From positions 1-39,025 of the forward strand of contig JAFAXH010000069.1 of the NCBI GenBank assembly GCA_019241085.1: a stretch of DNA of 39,025 nucleotides. Reading direction: 5' to 3'. The position numbers and the translations under genes are program-made. The notes under the pieces are model-generated. The model saw only the letters and a list, made by a program, of their open reading frames with translations, was not told the origin of the DNA and ran no database searches. Shown in pieces: positions 26,289 to 35,065 of the stretch (its first letter is position 1; every line of letters starts with the position of its first letter). This DNA is from Verrucomicrobiota bacterium. Lineage in GTDB: Bacteria > Verrucomicrobiota > Verrucomicrobiia > Chthoniobacterales > SZAS-18.

Positions 26289-28982
26289 TTACACTCGCGC
26301 GGCTTCGGAGACTTTGGACTCCTGCGCGGCGGCCTCGGCATTCGGACTGAGCGGCTGCGCGCCAGCAGACGATTCTTCTTTCTCTCTTTTCTTCTTCTGC
26401 TCCTTCGGCTTGCGGAAAACACGCGTCAGTCCGGCGCGTTGCGCGGCGGATTCGACGAGGTCTGCGACGCGCAGTTTCAAGCGCCACGCGCGATAGGTCA
26501 GGATGATTAGAAACAGCGCGTAGAGCGCGAGAAAGGCGTAGTCGTGCCGGTGCAAAAAGAACTGCCGATAGAGCACGATGCTGGCGATGATGATGTTGAC
26601 CAGCACGGTGTTGAACACCGCGCGGTTGCGCAGGTGCACGCGCGTGAGGCACTTCGGACCGCCGTGGTATTCGGTGACACTGCGCAGCGTCACGGTCCAC
26701 CAATAGTTGCCATACACTTGCAAATCCCAATCCTTCCAGCCGGTATCGGTAGAGTAGCGCCAGCCCTCGGTCTCCATCGTGTGGATGGCTTCGCGAATAA
26801 GGTCTTCCCGGCCCTTGCCGGCTTCGTTCCAATAACGCCGGCGCGAGAGGTTCGTGAAACGGCCCGGCGTGCGTTCATAGTGGAACGGCGCCGCGATGAC
26901 GGACTGTGGCGTGCGCTTATATCGAATCCAGGTGTAATACCGCGCCCAGCCGCGCACGAGCGGTTGCGCTAAGGCGAGCATCGTCACGAGCAAGCGCGCG
27001 GGGATCGTGTCGAACTTCGCCTCCAGCCGTGCGTGGATCATGTAAGAGAGCGCCACGAGAAACGTCGCGCCGAGCATGAGATACGGCACGATGCGCAGCG
27101 CGTGAAACGGCACGCCGAGCGCGAACATGAAGAGCGTGAGCGCGAACCATTCGACGCTCGAAACATAGTCGGCTACTTCGCTGCGCGGCGTCGGATAGAT
27201 TGACTGAAACAATCCGTGCCCGAAGACGCCGTGATAGATGATCGGGCGATTGAGCAGCCAAGTGAAACGCGGCGCGCCGTAGATTTGTCCTTTCCACTTC
27301 GCCGTGCCCGTTGGCGAAAAGAAGATGAGGTGATTAAAACGCAGCATCGACTCCGCCTCACCGTAACCTTCCTGCTGCTTGCGAAATGCCTTCAAGGTAA
27401 AGCGCCGATAGTGCCAGACGATCGCGCTTGGGCTGAATGCGATGACTTGTCCGGCGTTCTGCAAGCGCCAGCAGAAATCGACATCGTCGCCCGCCTTGCG
27501 ATACTCGGGATCGAAGCCGCCGACCAGCTCGAACGCCCAGCGGTGAAACGCCATGTTGCAACCCGGGATGTGTTCCGCCACCACGTCGTCGAGCAACACA
27601 TGGCTCGGCCCGCCCGGCGCCGCGGCAACGCATGCCTGCACCCAGTTCGCCGCCGGCGGCGAGACGTTTGGTCCGCCGACGCCGGCGTAAGGTCCGCTCA
27701 GCAGCGTGCCGACAAGGTAGTAAAGCCAGTCGGGGTCGGCCATGCAGTCGCCGTCGGTGTAGGCAAAAATGTCACCCGTCGCCGTCTGCGCGCCGACGTT
27801 GCGCGCATAGCTCAAGCCCATGTTTTTTTGCCGAACGGCAATGAGCTTCAGCTGGTCGGCGAAGCTCGCCACGATCTCCGGCGTGCGGTCGGTCGAGCCA
27901 TCATCGACGAGGACGATCTCGTAGTTCGGATAGTCGATTTCTAGCAATGACTTCAGGCAAGCTTCGAGTGTCTGCGCACCGTTGTAGGAACAGACAATGA
28001 CCGAGACTTTCGGATAGCTCGGCAGCTTCACCTGGCGCGTGACGTGCCCTTCGCTCGCGCCCCATTTTTCCTTGATCGCATGGAACGCCAGCTTCGGCAC
28101 GCGGTCGCGCGTCACGAGGCCAAACGCCCAATCGGTGATCTCCATGCCGCCCGTGAACCATTCATCCGTCCACGCGTAAAGGATCGTGCCCGCAAGGCCG
28201 CAGCGCACCACGCTCTCGACGTGCCACGTCAGCATCTCCGCTTGTTCCTCCTGCGGATGCCGGATCGTATCCATGCCGAATTCACCCATGACGAGCGGCT
28301 TGTCGTCGGCGAGGTTTTGCAAACGCAGCAGGTATTTTTCAAACTCCCGCTGGTTGTGCAGATAGACGTTGAAGGTGAAAAAATCGACATTCTGCGGCAG
28401 CAAAAATTCCGTCGGCGGATAGCTCGCGTAGGAATACAAAGCGCCGGGATCGATGGAACGCGCGAGGTTGATGATGCGTTCCAAAAACTCGGTGACCCGC
28501 CGCACGCCGAGCCAGCGCACCATGGTCGTGGGAATCTCGTTGCCAACGAGATACGCGAGGATCGCCGGATGCCCGCGATGCTTGCCGACCGCCTCGCGCA
28601 CCGTCTTCAAAACCTGCGCGCGAATCTTGCGGTCATTGAGAAATTCGACGTGCTCCGCCCACGGGATCGAGATCATCGCGCGCAGTCCGTATTCCGCGAG
28701 CAGCTCGAGAAACCAGCGCGGCGGGACGTGGTAAATGCGCAGCGTGTTCACGCCGAGTTCGCGCATTTGTGCAAGGTCGATGCGGACTTTCTCCGGTGCT
28801 GGTAGATAGTCGCCTGCCGCGTCCGGCTTGAATGGTCCGTAGGTGACGCCTTTGAGGAAAAACTTCTGCTCGCCCGCAAAAAGGAATTTCGCCCGCACGC
28901 GCACGCGCGCCAGTTCTGGAATAGCGACAGCAGCAGTGGCGGCGGTGACAGGCGAATCGGCAACGGCAGCAGGTGAATTCAT
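26289..28982 (-). CDS. Glycoside hydrolase (clan GH-A type) - glycosyltransferase family 2 fusion, membrane-bound
   Basis: An 897-residue protein joining two opposing activities. Residues ~30-300 look like a GH2-type TIM barrel: FLKGVTYGPF, LGVNTLRIYHVPP, and the acid/base pair N148-E149 in VGNEIP. A nucleophile-like E234 follows in VMGEFGMDTIR. Residues ~324-560 are a GT2 domain (VSVIVCSYNGAQTLEACL, VDDGSTDRTPEIV, a DxD-like TDGDC near 410, and AGDDVDFCWRL). The C-terminal third has membrane helices (ALTLFMFALGVPF, VNIIIASIVLYRQFF) and a charged tail. The open frame continues upstream, but ATG 28982 (MNSPAAVADSP) starts just before the barrel. It is divergent from an esterase. It may build or trim a surface glycan; substrates are not predictable. 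Confidence 0.86.
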   Translation of the reverse strand: MNSPAAVADSPVTAATAAVAIPELARVRVRAKFLFAGEQKFFLKGVTYGPFKPDAAGDYLPAPEKVRIDLAQMRELGVNTLRIYHVPPRWFLELLAEYGLRAMISIPWAEHVEFLNDRKIRAQVLKTVREAVGKHRGHPAILAYLVGNEIPTTMVRWLGVRRVTEFLERIINLARSIDPGALYSYASYPPTEFLLPQNVDFFTFNVYLHNQREFEKYLLRLQNLADDKPLVMGEFGMDTIRHPQEEQAEMLTWHVESVVRCGLAGTILYAWTDEWFTGGMEITDWAFGLVTRDRVPKLAFHAIKEKWGASEGHVTRQVKLPSYPKVSVIVCSYNGAQTLEACLKSLLEIDYPNYEIVLVDDGSTDRTPEIVASFADQLKLIAVRQKNMGLSYARNVGAQTATGDIFAYTDGDCMADPDWLYYLVGTLLSGPYAGVGGPNVSPPAANWVQACVAAAPGGPSHVLLDDVVAEHIPGCNMAFHRWAFELVGGFDPEYRKAGDDVDFCWRLQNAGQVIAFSPSAIVWHYRRFTLKAFRKQQEGYGEAESMLRFNHLIFFSPTGTAKWKGQIYGAPRFTWLLNRPIIYHGVFGHGLFQSIYPTPRSEVADYVSSVEWFALTLFMFALGVPFHALRIVPYLMLGATFLVALSYMIHARLEAKFDTIPARLLVTMLALAQPLVRGWARYYTWIRYKRTPQSVIAAPFHYERTPGRFTNLSRRRYWNEAGKGREDLIREAIHTMETEGWRYSTDTGWKDWDLQVYGNYWWTVTLRSVTEYHGGPKCLTRVHLRNRAVFNTVLVNIIIASIVLYRQFFLHRHDYAFLALYALFLIILTYRAWRLKLRVADLVESAAQRAGLTRVFRKPKEQKKKREKEESSAGAQPLSPNAEAAAQESKVSEAARV

Positions 28983-29280
28983 GAAACGGCGATACAAGCG
29001 GGCGAATACGGCGGCAGGGAAAGCAGGGACGGCACCGACGCCGCGAGTATTCACCGCCCCCGCCGCACAGGCAAGCCAGCCCGTAACCTTGAACGCACAC
29101 CCGTCGCACCGTGGGTCATGCGCATGGCCGTTATTGCGAACTCGCCCAATCCTGCCGGACAACCGATGATGACGTTGATCTTTCTACTCACTTGGCTGCA
29201 CTGCGGAGGAAGCGGACCATTTCTCGTAGAGAACGAACTTCCTCCTGCTCAGCAAAGGAGGTAGGTTCGATTCACCAAGT
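28983..29280. other. Divergent intergenic region between the GH-GT fusion and the esterase
   Basis: No convincing gene is present in these 298 bases, although the frame of the fusion stays open leftwards into it. The main structure is the hairpin at 29241-29261 listed separately. The base composition drops in G+C towards the esterase. Confidence 0.4.
29241..29261 (+). promoter_or_regulatory. Hairpin enclosing a Shine-Dalgarno-like AGGAGG before the esterase
   Basis: CCTCCT (29241-29246) and AGGAGG (29256-29261) pair perfectly across a 9-base loop, with weaker pairing outside. The AGGAGG ends 19 bases before the esterase ATG, too far for a normal ribosome site. It could be a leader hairpin or coincidence. 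Confidence 0.3.
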
Positions 29281-30312
29281 ATGCATCGTTTGTTCATCCC
29301 CATCGTTCTTATCGCCGGATTGTTCTCTCGCTCAAGCATCGCCTCTGATCCTATGTCGGCAACCAAGCAAGCCCTAGAATCGTCCGCAGCGGACTCCTCC
29401 CCAACGTCAAACTTAGCCAAGCCAACTCCACCACTGACACCGCCCGCGACGATGGCCAATGTCGCCTACGGCGAGCACGAACGGCAGGTGCTCGATTTTT
29501 GGAAAGCGCCCGCCTCCGACAACAAGCCGACGCCCCTCGTGTTCTACATGCACGGCGGGGCTTGGATGAACGGCGACAAGGCGGAGATCGGGAAGCACGG
29601 CTTAGTTGAAAAATATCTCGCTGCCGGCATCTCCGTTGTCTCGATTAGCTACCGCTTTGTCCGGGACGCCCAAGCGGCGCAGGTGAAACCGCCAGTCGAG
29701 TGGCCGATGCACGATGCGGCGCGGGCGCTGCAGTTTGTGCGCTCGAAGGCTGCCGAGTGGAACATCGACAAGCAGCGGATCGCTCTCTCGGGCAGTTCCG
29801 CGGGCGCCTGCACGAGTCTGTGGCTCGCCTTTCACGATGACATGGCTGATCCAAAAAGCAGCGATCCCATCGCGCGCGAGTCCACGCGGGTCTGGTGCGC
29901 GGCGGTGGATGTCGCACAAACTTCGCTCGATCCGCAGCAGATGACGGAATGGACTCCGAACAGCCGCTATGGCGCGCATGCCTTTGGCTTCGTGAGTCCG
30001 AAAGACTTTGCGAACAACGAGCAGATTTACAAAGAATTCCTCACGCGCCGTAGCGAATTCCTGTCTTGGATTAAAGAATACTCGCCCTACGAACAGGCGA
30101 GCGCCGGCGACCCACCAGTCTATCTGTATTATCCGACCCCGCCGGCACTCGGCCAGCCGCAGAAGGATCCCACTCATACTGCGAACTTCGGAGTAAAGCT
30201 GAAGGAGAAGCTCGACCAGCTCGGCGTGGAGTGCGAACTAGTTTATCCCGGCGCACCCAACGTAAAGCACAAGAGCATTGAGACGTATCTTATTGAGAAG
30301 CTGAAGAAATAG
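29281..30312 (+). CDS. Secreted alpha/beta hydrolase (BD-FAE / hormone-sensitive-lipase-like esterase)
   Basis: A 343-residue predicted exported esterase. Residues 1-22 form a signal peptide (LFIPIVLIAGLFS core, likely cut near SIAS-D). A Ser/Pro/Thr-rich linker follows to about residue 58. The hydrolase domain has the oxyanion-hole motif HGGAW (91-95) and the nucleophile elbow G-S-S173-A-G. C-terminal acid and histidine candidates lie in GDPPVYLYY and NVKHKSIETYL. Planctomycetes and Verrucomicrobia carry many such esterases next to polysaccharide-degrading enzymes. Codon use looks visibly less G+C-rich than its neighbours (for example CTTATTGAGAAGCTGAAG at the end), so acquisition by transfer is possible but not measured. 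It is convergent with the sigma-factor gene. Confidence 0.88.
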   Translation: MHRLFIPIVLIAGLFSRSSIASDPMSATKQALESSAADSSPTSNLAKPTPPLTPPATMANVAYGEHERQVLDFWKAPASDNKPTPLVFYMHGGAWMNGDKAEIGKHGLVEKYLAAGISVVSISYRFVRDAQAAQVKPPVEWPMHDAARALQFVRSKAAEWNIDKQRIALSGSSAGACTSLWLAFHDDMADPKSSDPIARESTRVWCAAVDVAQTSLDPQQMTEWTPNSRYGAHAFGFVSPKDFANNEQIYKEFLTRRSEFLSWIKEYSPYEQASAGDPPVYLYYPTPPALGQPQKDPTHTANFGVKLKEKLDQLGVECELVYPGAPNVKHKSIETYLIEKLKK

Positions 30313-30377
30313 CCTGCCCTGGTAAACGCCATTTCAATTAAAAAAACCACCGCAACCAAGCAAATCCGCCGGAGTTA

Positions 30378-30971
30378 CTACAGCCGCGGCGTGATGATTC
30401 CTTTCAACCGAATCATCCCCCGCCGGATGCGCGCCTTCACCGTGCCCAAGGGTTCGCGCAGACGATCCGCGATCTCGTGTTGCGTCAGGCCGCTGAAAAA
30501 CGCCAGCTCGATGGCCTGCCGCTGCTCGCGCGAGAGTTGCAGCACGGCGTTGCGCACGAGCGTGCCTTGCTCGGAGGCATACACTGTCTCCACCGAGTCG
30601 CGTCCCGGCGCAGTGCCGCGGTGCTCGAAGAGCGCGGCCTCGCGTTCCACTTCATCTTTCAATCGGTGCCGCCGCTGCGCGCTCCGCAAGCGGTCGATGG
30701 CTTTGTTGCGCGTCAGCGTCAGCGCCCAAGTCAGCGGCTTGCCGCGCGTCCGGTCGTAGAGCGCGGCTTTGTCCCAGATTTGCACAAAGACATCCTGGAG
30801 CACGTCCTCGGCTTCCGCCGCGTCGTTGAGCACTTGGAAGGCGGTGGAAAAGAGCACGCCGCTGTAGCGGTCATAGATCTGGCGGAAGCTGGTCCGGTCG
30901 CCGCTGCCCGTGCGTTCGAGCAGTTCGATCTCCACGTTTTCCTCGCGAACTGGCGCCGACGTTTTGGGCAT
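30378..30971 (-). CDS. ECF-type RNA polymerase sigma factor (SigK-like)
   Basis: A 197-residue sigma-70 family protein with only regions 2 and 4, as in ECF sigma factors. Region 2 spans FRQIYDRYSGVLFSTAFQVL to AEDVLQDVFVQIW and TWALTLTRNKAIDRLR. Region 4 ends with SREQRQAIELAFFSGLTQ, then HEIADRLREPLGTVKARIRR, close to the SigK type. It starts at ATG 30971 with GAGGAG 7 bases upstream. Such genes are often followed by a zinc-binding or membrane anti-sigma gene, but here the next gene downstream is the convergent esterase and none is present. It lies 102 bases after nth on the same strand. A 17-base palindrome in its leader may regulate it. Target promoters are unknown. Confidence 0.93.
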   Translation of the reverse strand: MPKTSAPVREENVEIELLERTGSGDRTSFRQIYDRYSGVLFSTAFQVLNDAAEAEDVLQDVFVQIWDKAALYDRTRGKPLTWALTLTRNKAIDRLRSAQRRHRLKDEVEREAALFEHRGTAPGRDSVETVYASEQGTLVRNAVLQLSREQRQAIELAFFSGLTQHEIADRLREPLGTVKARIRRGMIRLKGIITPRL

Positions 30972-30992
30972 AGCATTGCTCCTCTGGCTTTG

Positions 30993-31009
30993 GATAAGTC
31001 CGCCTTATC
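30993..31009. promoter_or_regulatory. Palindrome in the leader of the sigma-factor gene
   Basis: GATAAGTCCGCCTTATC has perfect 6-base arms and a 5-base centre. It lies 22-38 bases before the sigma-factor ATG, just upstream of the ribosome site. It could be an operator or a small mRNA hairpin. Confidence 0.35.
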
Positions 31010-31073
31010 ATCGTAAGCAGATGCACGCCGGGACGCAATGTTTTTCAAAATGAAGAGTTGCGGCAAGCACGGT

Positions 31074-31772
31074 TTAATCCGCCGTCGCCCTCGCCGGTTT
31101 GTCCGCGCTCGGGCAAAGTGCGCGCAATTCGCAGCCCGGGCAATCCGGCCGGCGCGCGGTGCAGCGGCGCCGTCCGTGAAAAATCAGCCAGTGACTCCAC
31201 AGCGTCCAATGCGCCCGCGGCACCAGGCGCATGAGGTCGGCTTCCACTTTTTCCGCGTCCTCGTGCCGCGTCAATCCGAGCCGGCGCGCAAGCCGGCCGA
31301 CGTGCGTATCGACGACCACGCCTTCGTCCAGGCCGAACGCGTTGCCGAGGATCACATTCGCCGTTTTGCGCCCGACGCCCGGCAGCGCCGTCAACTCCGC
31401 CAGCGTGCGCGGCACCTCGCCGCCGTGCCGTTCCACGAGCGCCCCGGCCGCGGCGCGAATGCTCTTCGCCTTGGCCCGGAAAAACCCGGTCGTCTTCACC
31501 AGCGTCTCCAATTCTTCCGGCGAAATTTCCGCGAACTCCGCCGCCGTGCGGCAACGCGCGAACAACGCCGGCGTCACCAGATTCACCCGCTTGTCCGTGC
31601 ATTGCGCCGACAGAATCGTGGCCACGAGCAGTTCCAGCGCGTTGGAAAAATTCAGCTCGCAATGCGCGTCTGGATAAATCGCCGGCAGCCGCTCGACGAG
31701 CGCGAGCGTGCGGGCGGCGATTTTGTTCGATGGACGCGCGGGCATCACCGTGGGCGCACAAACACGCTTCAC
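31074..31772 (-). CDS. nth: Endonuclease III
   Basis: A DNA glycosylase/AP lyase removing oxidised pyrimidines. The HhH-GPD fold is complete: ELLVATILSAQCTDKRVN, the hairpin LPGVGRKTANVILGNAF with catalytic Lys136, and catalytic Asp155 in VVDTHVGRLARRLGL. The 4Fe-4S site is C204-x6-C211-x2-C214-x5-C220. Length is 232 residues from GTG 31772, whose codon overlaps the stop of the upstream TPR gene (GTGA). ATG 31745, nine codons in, gives an N-terminus closer to E. coli Nth and is an equally good start. Together with mutY and uvrA it makes three DNA-repair genes in the window, though at separate loci. Confidence 0.95.
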   Translation of the reverse strand: MKRVCAPTVMPARPSNKIAARTLALVERLPAIYPDAHCELNFSNALELLVATILSAQCTDKRVNLVTPALFARCRTAAEFAEISPEELETLVKTTGFFRAKAKSIRAAAGALVERHGGEVPRTLAELTALPGVGRKTANVILGNAFGLDEGVVVDTHVGRLARRLGLTRHEDAEKVEADLMRLVPRAHWTLWSHWLIFHGRRRCTARRPDCPGCELRALCPSADKPARATAD

Positions 31773-34700
31773 TTGTTCCCCGTCGTCGGTGGCAGCGTCG
31801 CGAGCCGTTCGCGCGCCTTCGCGGCAAACTCGCTCGCCGCATATTTTTTCACCAAGTCGTCGTAAGCCTTGCGCGCACGGGCGAGCTGGCTGCTGCGCGT
31901 CGGACCGTTCGGTTGCGCGGGCGCGTCGCCCAAGCTGGCCGCTTGATTTTCGAGCAGTTGCGCGCCTTCCCAGAGTCCGCGTGGCGCGTCGGGCAGCGCG
32001 TTCGGATAAAATGCGGCGACTTTCAAAAACGCATCGATCGCGGCGCCGAGATCATTCCTGGCCCGGAAGATTTCCGCCGACAACAACAAGCCCGCCGCGC
32101 GCACTTCCAGCGGCGCGGCCGTCGTGCGCGCGACCGCGCTCAGCAACTTCAGCGCGTCGTCCGGTTTGCCTTGCGCGACCAGCCGGCGGGCCAGCCCGAG
32201 GTTCGCCTCGGCGAGCTTGTTCGAGCGCGGATAGTCTGCCTGCAATTTCGCGTAAGCCTCCGCCGCCGCGTCGGCATCGCCCCTCGCTTCCGCCAGCCGC
32301 GCCTGGCCGTAGAGCGCGAGCGCCTGCGCCTCCTGCACATCGGGCGGCGCCTGCGCCGGCGACAAGCCGTTGGGCAGCGGATAATCCTGCGCCGCTTTCG
32401 CAAACACCGGCCCGGCGGCGTCCGCGTCGCCCGCGCGCAACAGCGCCGTCGTGAACTGGTCGAGGTCGGCCGGCGCATAGATCACGTTCGGGTCATACGC
32501 CGCCTGCATCTCCGCCAGCGCGCCCGCCGGGTCTTTTTCCGCCGTGAGCCGCGCCGCGGTGAACCGGACGCGGCTGCGCAACGTCGCGCCCGCGCCGACT
32601 TTTTCCGGCAACGCCGCAAAGTATTCGCCGACCTGCGCGTCGGTCTGCAATCTCGCACCCACGCGCAAGCGCTGGCACTCGACCAGATTGGCCAGCGCAC
32701 CGGCGACCTCCTTGCTGTCGGGATAAATTTCCAGCAGCCGCTCGCTGGCGGCGACGGATTGGCTCAGCGCCTTTTGCCAGACGGCGCGCTGCGGTTCGCC
32801 GAGCACCAGATAATTGCCCAGCTCGACGCCGGTTTTTTTCCAGAGCGCCGCCAGCTTGAGCAGCGCCAGCGGCGCTTTCGGCGAGTCGCCGTTTTGATCG
32901 AGAAATTTCTGATAACCCGCCAGCGCCTCGTCGATGCGCGGTGGCGTTTGTGCGGCGAGCACCGCCGCGAGCGCGTCGGCGGCGTCGAAGACTTTTTCGT
33001 CGTGCGGATATTTCTCGATGAACTCCCGCAGCACGCGCGTCATTTCCGACGTGTTTTTGTCGGCGTAAAACCAGTTCGCGCGCAAAAAATACGTCTGCGC
33101 CGCCTCCGGGCTGTTCGGAAATTTCCCCGGCAACTCCGCCAGCGTCGCCTGCGCGCCCGCCTTGTCGCCCGCAGCCGCCTGCGCGCGGCCGAGCGCGAGC
33201 TGCGCCGCCGGCGCGAGCGGGCTTTGCGGGAACTTGCCCAGGAACGTTTTCAACTCGCTCGCCGCGCCCGCCGCGTCCTTCATTTGCAACGCCACCGCGC
33301 CGATCCAGAACGCCGCCTCGCCCGCCTCGGGCCGGTCCGCGTAGGCATCGCGGATTTTCTTGAACGCCGCCAGCGCGCCCGCCAGATCGCCCTGTGCTTG
33401 CAACAGCCGCGCCCGCCCGAGTTCCGCCGCGGCGGCGAGTTCGCGCTTCGGATTCGCCTTTAAAAAATCGTCGAACACCCGCCGCGCCGCGTCGAACTTG
33501 CCCTCGCGCGCCAGCGCGTCGGCCCGCTCCAGCAGCGCCAGCTCGCGCAGCCGGCTGCGCGGATACATCTTCGCGAAGTCGGCGAAAAATTTCTCCGCCC
33601 GCGCCGCGTCCGGCTTCGGCAGGCTGAGGAACATGTTGCCCAGCGCCAGCGGCAGATTTTCGGCGCCCGGATCGCGCGGAAATTTCTCCTGAAACCGCTC
33701 GTAAGCCGCCACCGCCGCGTCCGCCGCGTTCTGCGCCGCGAACGCCAGCGCGGTGTAATACAGCACGAGTTTTTCGTCCGCCGGCTTCGTCGCCAGCGGC
33801 GCGAGCGCCGCGAGCAGCACGCGCGTCTCGTCGTATTTTTTGAGCTGATAAAAAACGCCCGCCGAGCGCAGCCGCGCGCTGAGCGCCGCGTCGTCGCGAT
33901 TCTGCAATTGTCCCAGCTTCGTTTGCTCGCGGCGCAACACGCTTTGCATCCGCTGAAACTCCGCGCGGCTGCCCGCCGCGCCGCGCAACGCCTGCCGCAC
34001 CTGCGCGACGCGCGCCGTCTGCGCCGCAACCACCGGCTCCCGGCCCTCGACCGCGCGATACGCCGCGAGCGCCCGCGCCAGTGTCGCCGCGCGGGCGGCT
34101 TCCGGCTGGCTGCCGGCGCGCGCCGCGAGCACTTCGCCGAGCTGGAATTGCGCGTCGTTGGCCAGCGCGACATCGGGTTTGCGCGTGATGAGATCGGTGA
34201 GCAGTTTTTCCGCTTCCGCGTAATTTTTTGCGACCACTGGATCGCTCGCGTTTTCCGTTTTCGCCGCCTGCGAGGCCAGCGTCAACGCGAGCAGAAACTG
34301 GCTGCCGGGCGCCGTTTCGCGGTTGGAAAAATCGCGCAGATTTTGATGCAAGTCGTTTGCAGCTTCGTCAAAACGGCTCAGTTGAAAATACGCCACCGCG
34401 CGGCCGTAGAGCGCGCTGTCCGCCTGCGCGCCGCGCGGATATTTGCCGAGAAACGCGCCGAATTCCCTGGCCGCTTCTTCAAATACCGCCTTGCGTTTCG
34501 CCTCGTCGGCCGCCGGCAGCGCGCTGGCTTTTTGCAAGAGCGTCTCCGGCAGCAGCGCCGCGGCGGATTCCAACAATTCCGCCTGGCTCTGGCTGGCCGG
34601 CGCGGCGAGAAATTTGCGCAAGACCGCCGCGGCGTCGTCGAATTTGCCCGCGAGATAATCGGCGTTCGCCAGCTCGACTTGCGCCTGCCCGACGAACTCG

Positions 34701-34924
34701 CCGGTCGGAAAATCCTTCAGCAATTTTTCGTAAGCCGCCGCTGCCTCGGCGTAGCGTCCCGCGTTGAACAATTCGCCCGCCGCCGTCATCGCCGCGGCTC
34801 CCGGCGATGGCGGTGCCTGCGCGCGCGAGACCGGCGTTGTCGCCAGACAAATCAGGAATCCGCACAGGCAATAAATTCGCCACGCGACGGCGGGCGGCCG
34901 GGAGAAAAAGGTGCGGGGGAACAT
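31769..34924 (-). CDS. Large exported tetratricopeptide-repeat protein
   Basis: A 1,051-residue protein beginning with a signal peptide (MFPRTFFSRPPAVAWRIYCL, then GFLICLATTPVSRAQA, likely cut after AQA). The rest is a long series of helical TPR-like repeats. Examples are AGELFNAGRYAEAAAAYEKL near the start, then YERFQEKFPRDPGAENLPLA, and FIEKYPHDEKVFDAADALAA. This layout resembles periplasmic or outer-membrane TPR proteins that scaffold complexes. No enzymatic motif is seen. The frame is open upstream to 35272, but the ATG 34924 is followed directly by the signal peptide and avoids overlap with the divergent gene. Its stop overlaps the possible GTG start of nth. The partner is unknown. Confidence 0.85.
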   Translation of the reverse strand: MFPRTFFSRPPAVAWRIYCLCGFLICLATTPVSRAQAPPSPGAAAMTAAGELFNAGRYAEAAAAYEKLLKDFPTGEFVGQAQVELANADYLAGKFDDAAAVLRKFLAAPASQSQAELLESAAALLPETLLQKASALPAADEAKRKAVFEEAAREFGAFLGKYPRGAQADSALYGRAVAYFQLSRFDEAANDLHQNLRDFSNRETAPGSQFLLALTLASQAAKTENASDPVVAKNYAEAEKLLTDLITRKPDVALANDAQFQLGEVLAARAGSQPEAARAATLARALAAYRAVEGREPVVAAQTARVAQVRQALRGAAGSRAEFQRMQSVLRREQTKLGQLQNRDDAALSARLRSAGVFYQLKKYDETRVLLAALAPLATKPADEKLVLYYTALAFAAQNAADAAVAAYERFQEKFPRDPGAENLPLALGNMFLSLPKPDAARAEKFFADFAKMYPRSRLRELALLERADALAREGKFDAARRVFDDFLKANPKRELAAAAELGRARLLQAQGDLAGALAAFKKIRDAYADRPEAGEAAFWIGAVALQMKDAAGAASELKTFLGKFPQSPLAPAAQLALGRAQAAAGDKAGAQATLAELPGKFPNSPEAAQTYFLRANWFYADKNTSEMTRVLREFIEKYPHDEKVFDAADALAAVLAAQTPPRIDEALAGYQKFLDQNGDSPKAPLALLKLAALWKKTGVELGNYLVLGEPQRAVWQKALSQSVAASERLLEIYPDSKEVAGALANLVECQRLRVGARLQTDAQVGEYFAALPEKVGAGATLRSRVRFTAARLTAEKDPAGALAEMQAAYDPNVIYAPADLDQFTTALLRAGDADAAGPVFAKAAQDYPLPNGLSPAQAPPDVQEAQALALYGQARLAEARGDADAAAEAYAKLQADYPRSNKLAEANLGLARRLVAQGKPDDALKLLSAVARTTAAPLEVRAAGLLLSAEIFRARNDLGAAIDAFLKVAAFYPNALPDAPRGLWEGAQLLENQAASLGDAPAQPNGPTRSSQLARARKAYDDLVKKYAASEFAAKARERLATLPPTTGNK

Positions 34925-35065
34925 CAAAGCGAGCACACGCCGACTCGACAGAACAAAGTGGAAATCGGATTCCGGGGAACGGCAAAGTGTCACGGCATTT
35001 CCCTGCTTGCGAGCGGATTTTGGTTGCCTTATCGGTCCCGGAACCGACCGCCGCCACCGCGACCA

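Noticed and set aside
29263..29276. GGTTCGATTC resembling a tRNA T-loop
   Set aside because: The flanking bases do not pair as a T stem, and no acceptor, D or anticodon arms could be drawn around it.
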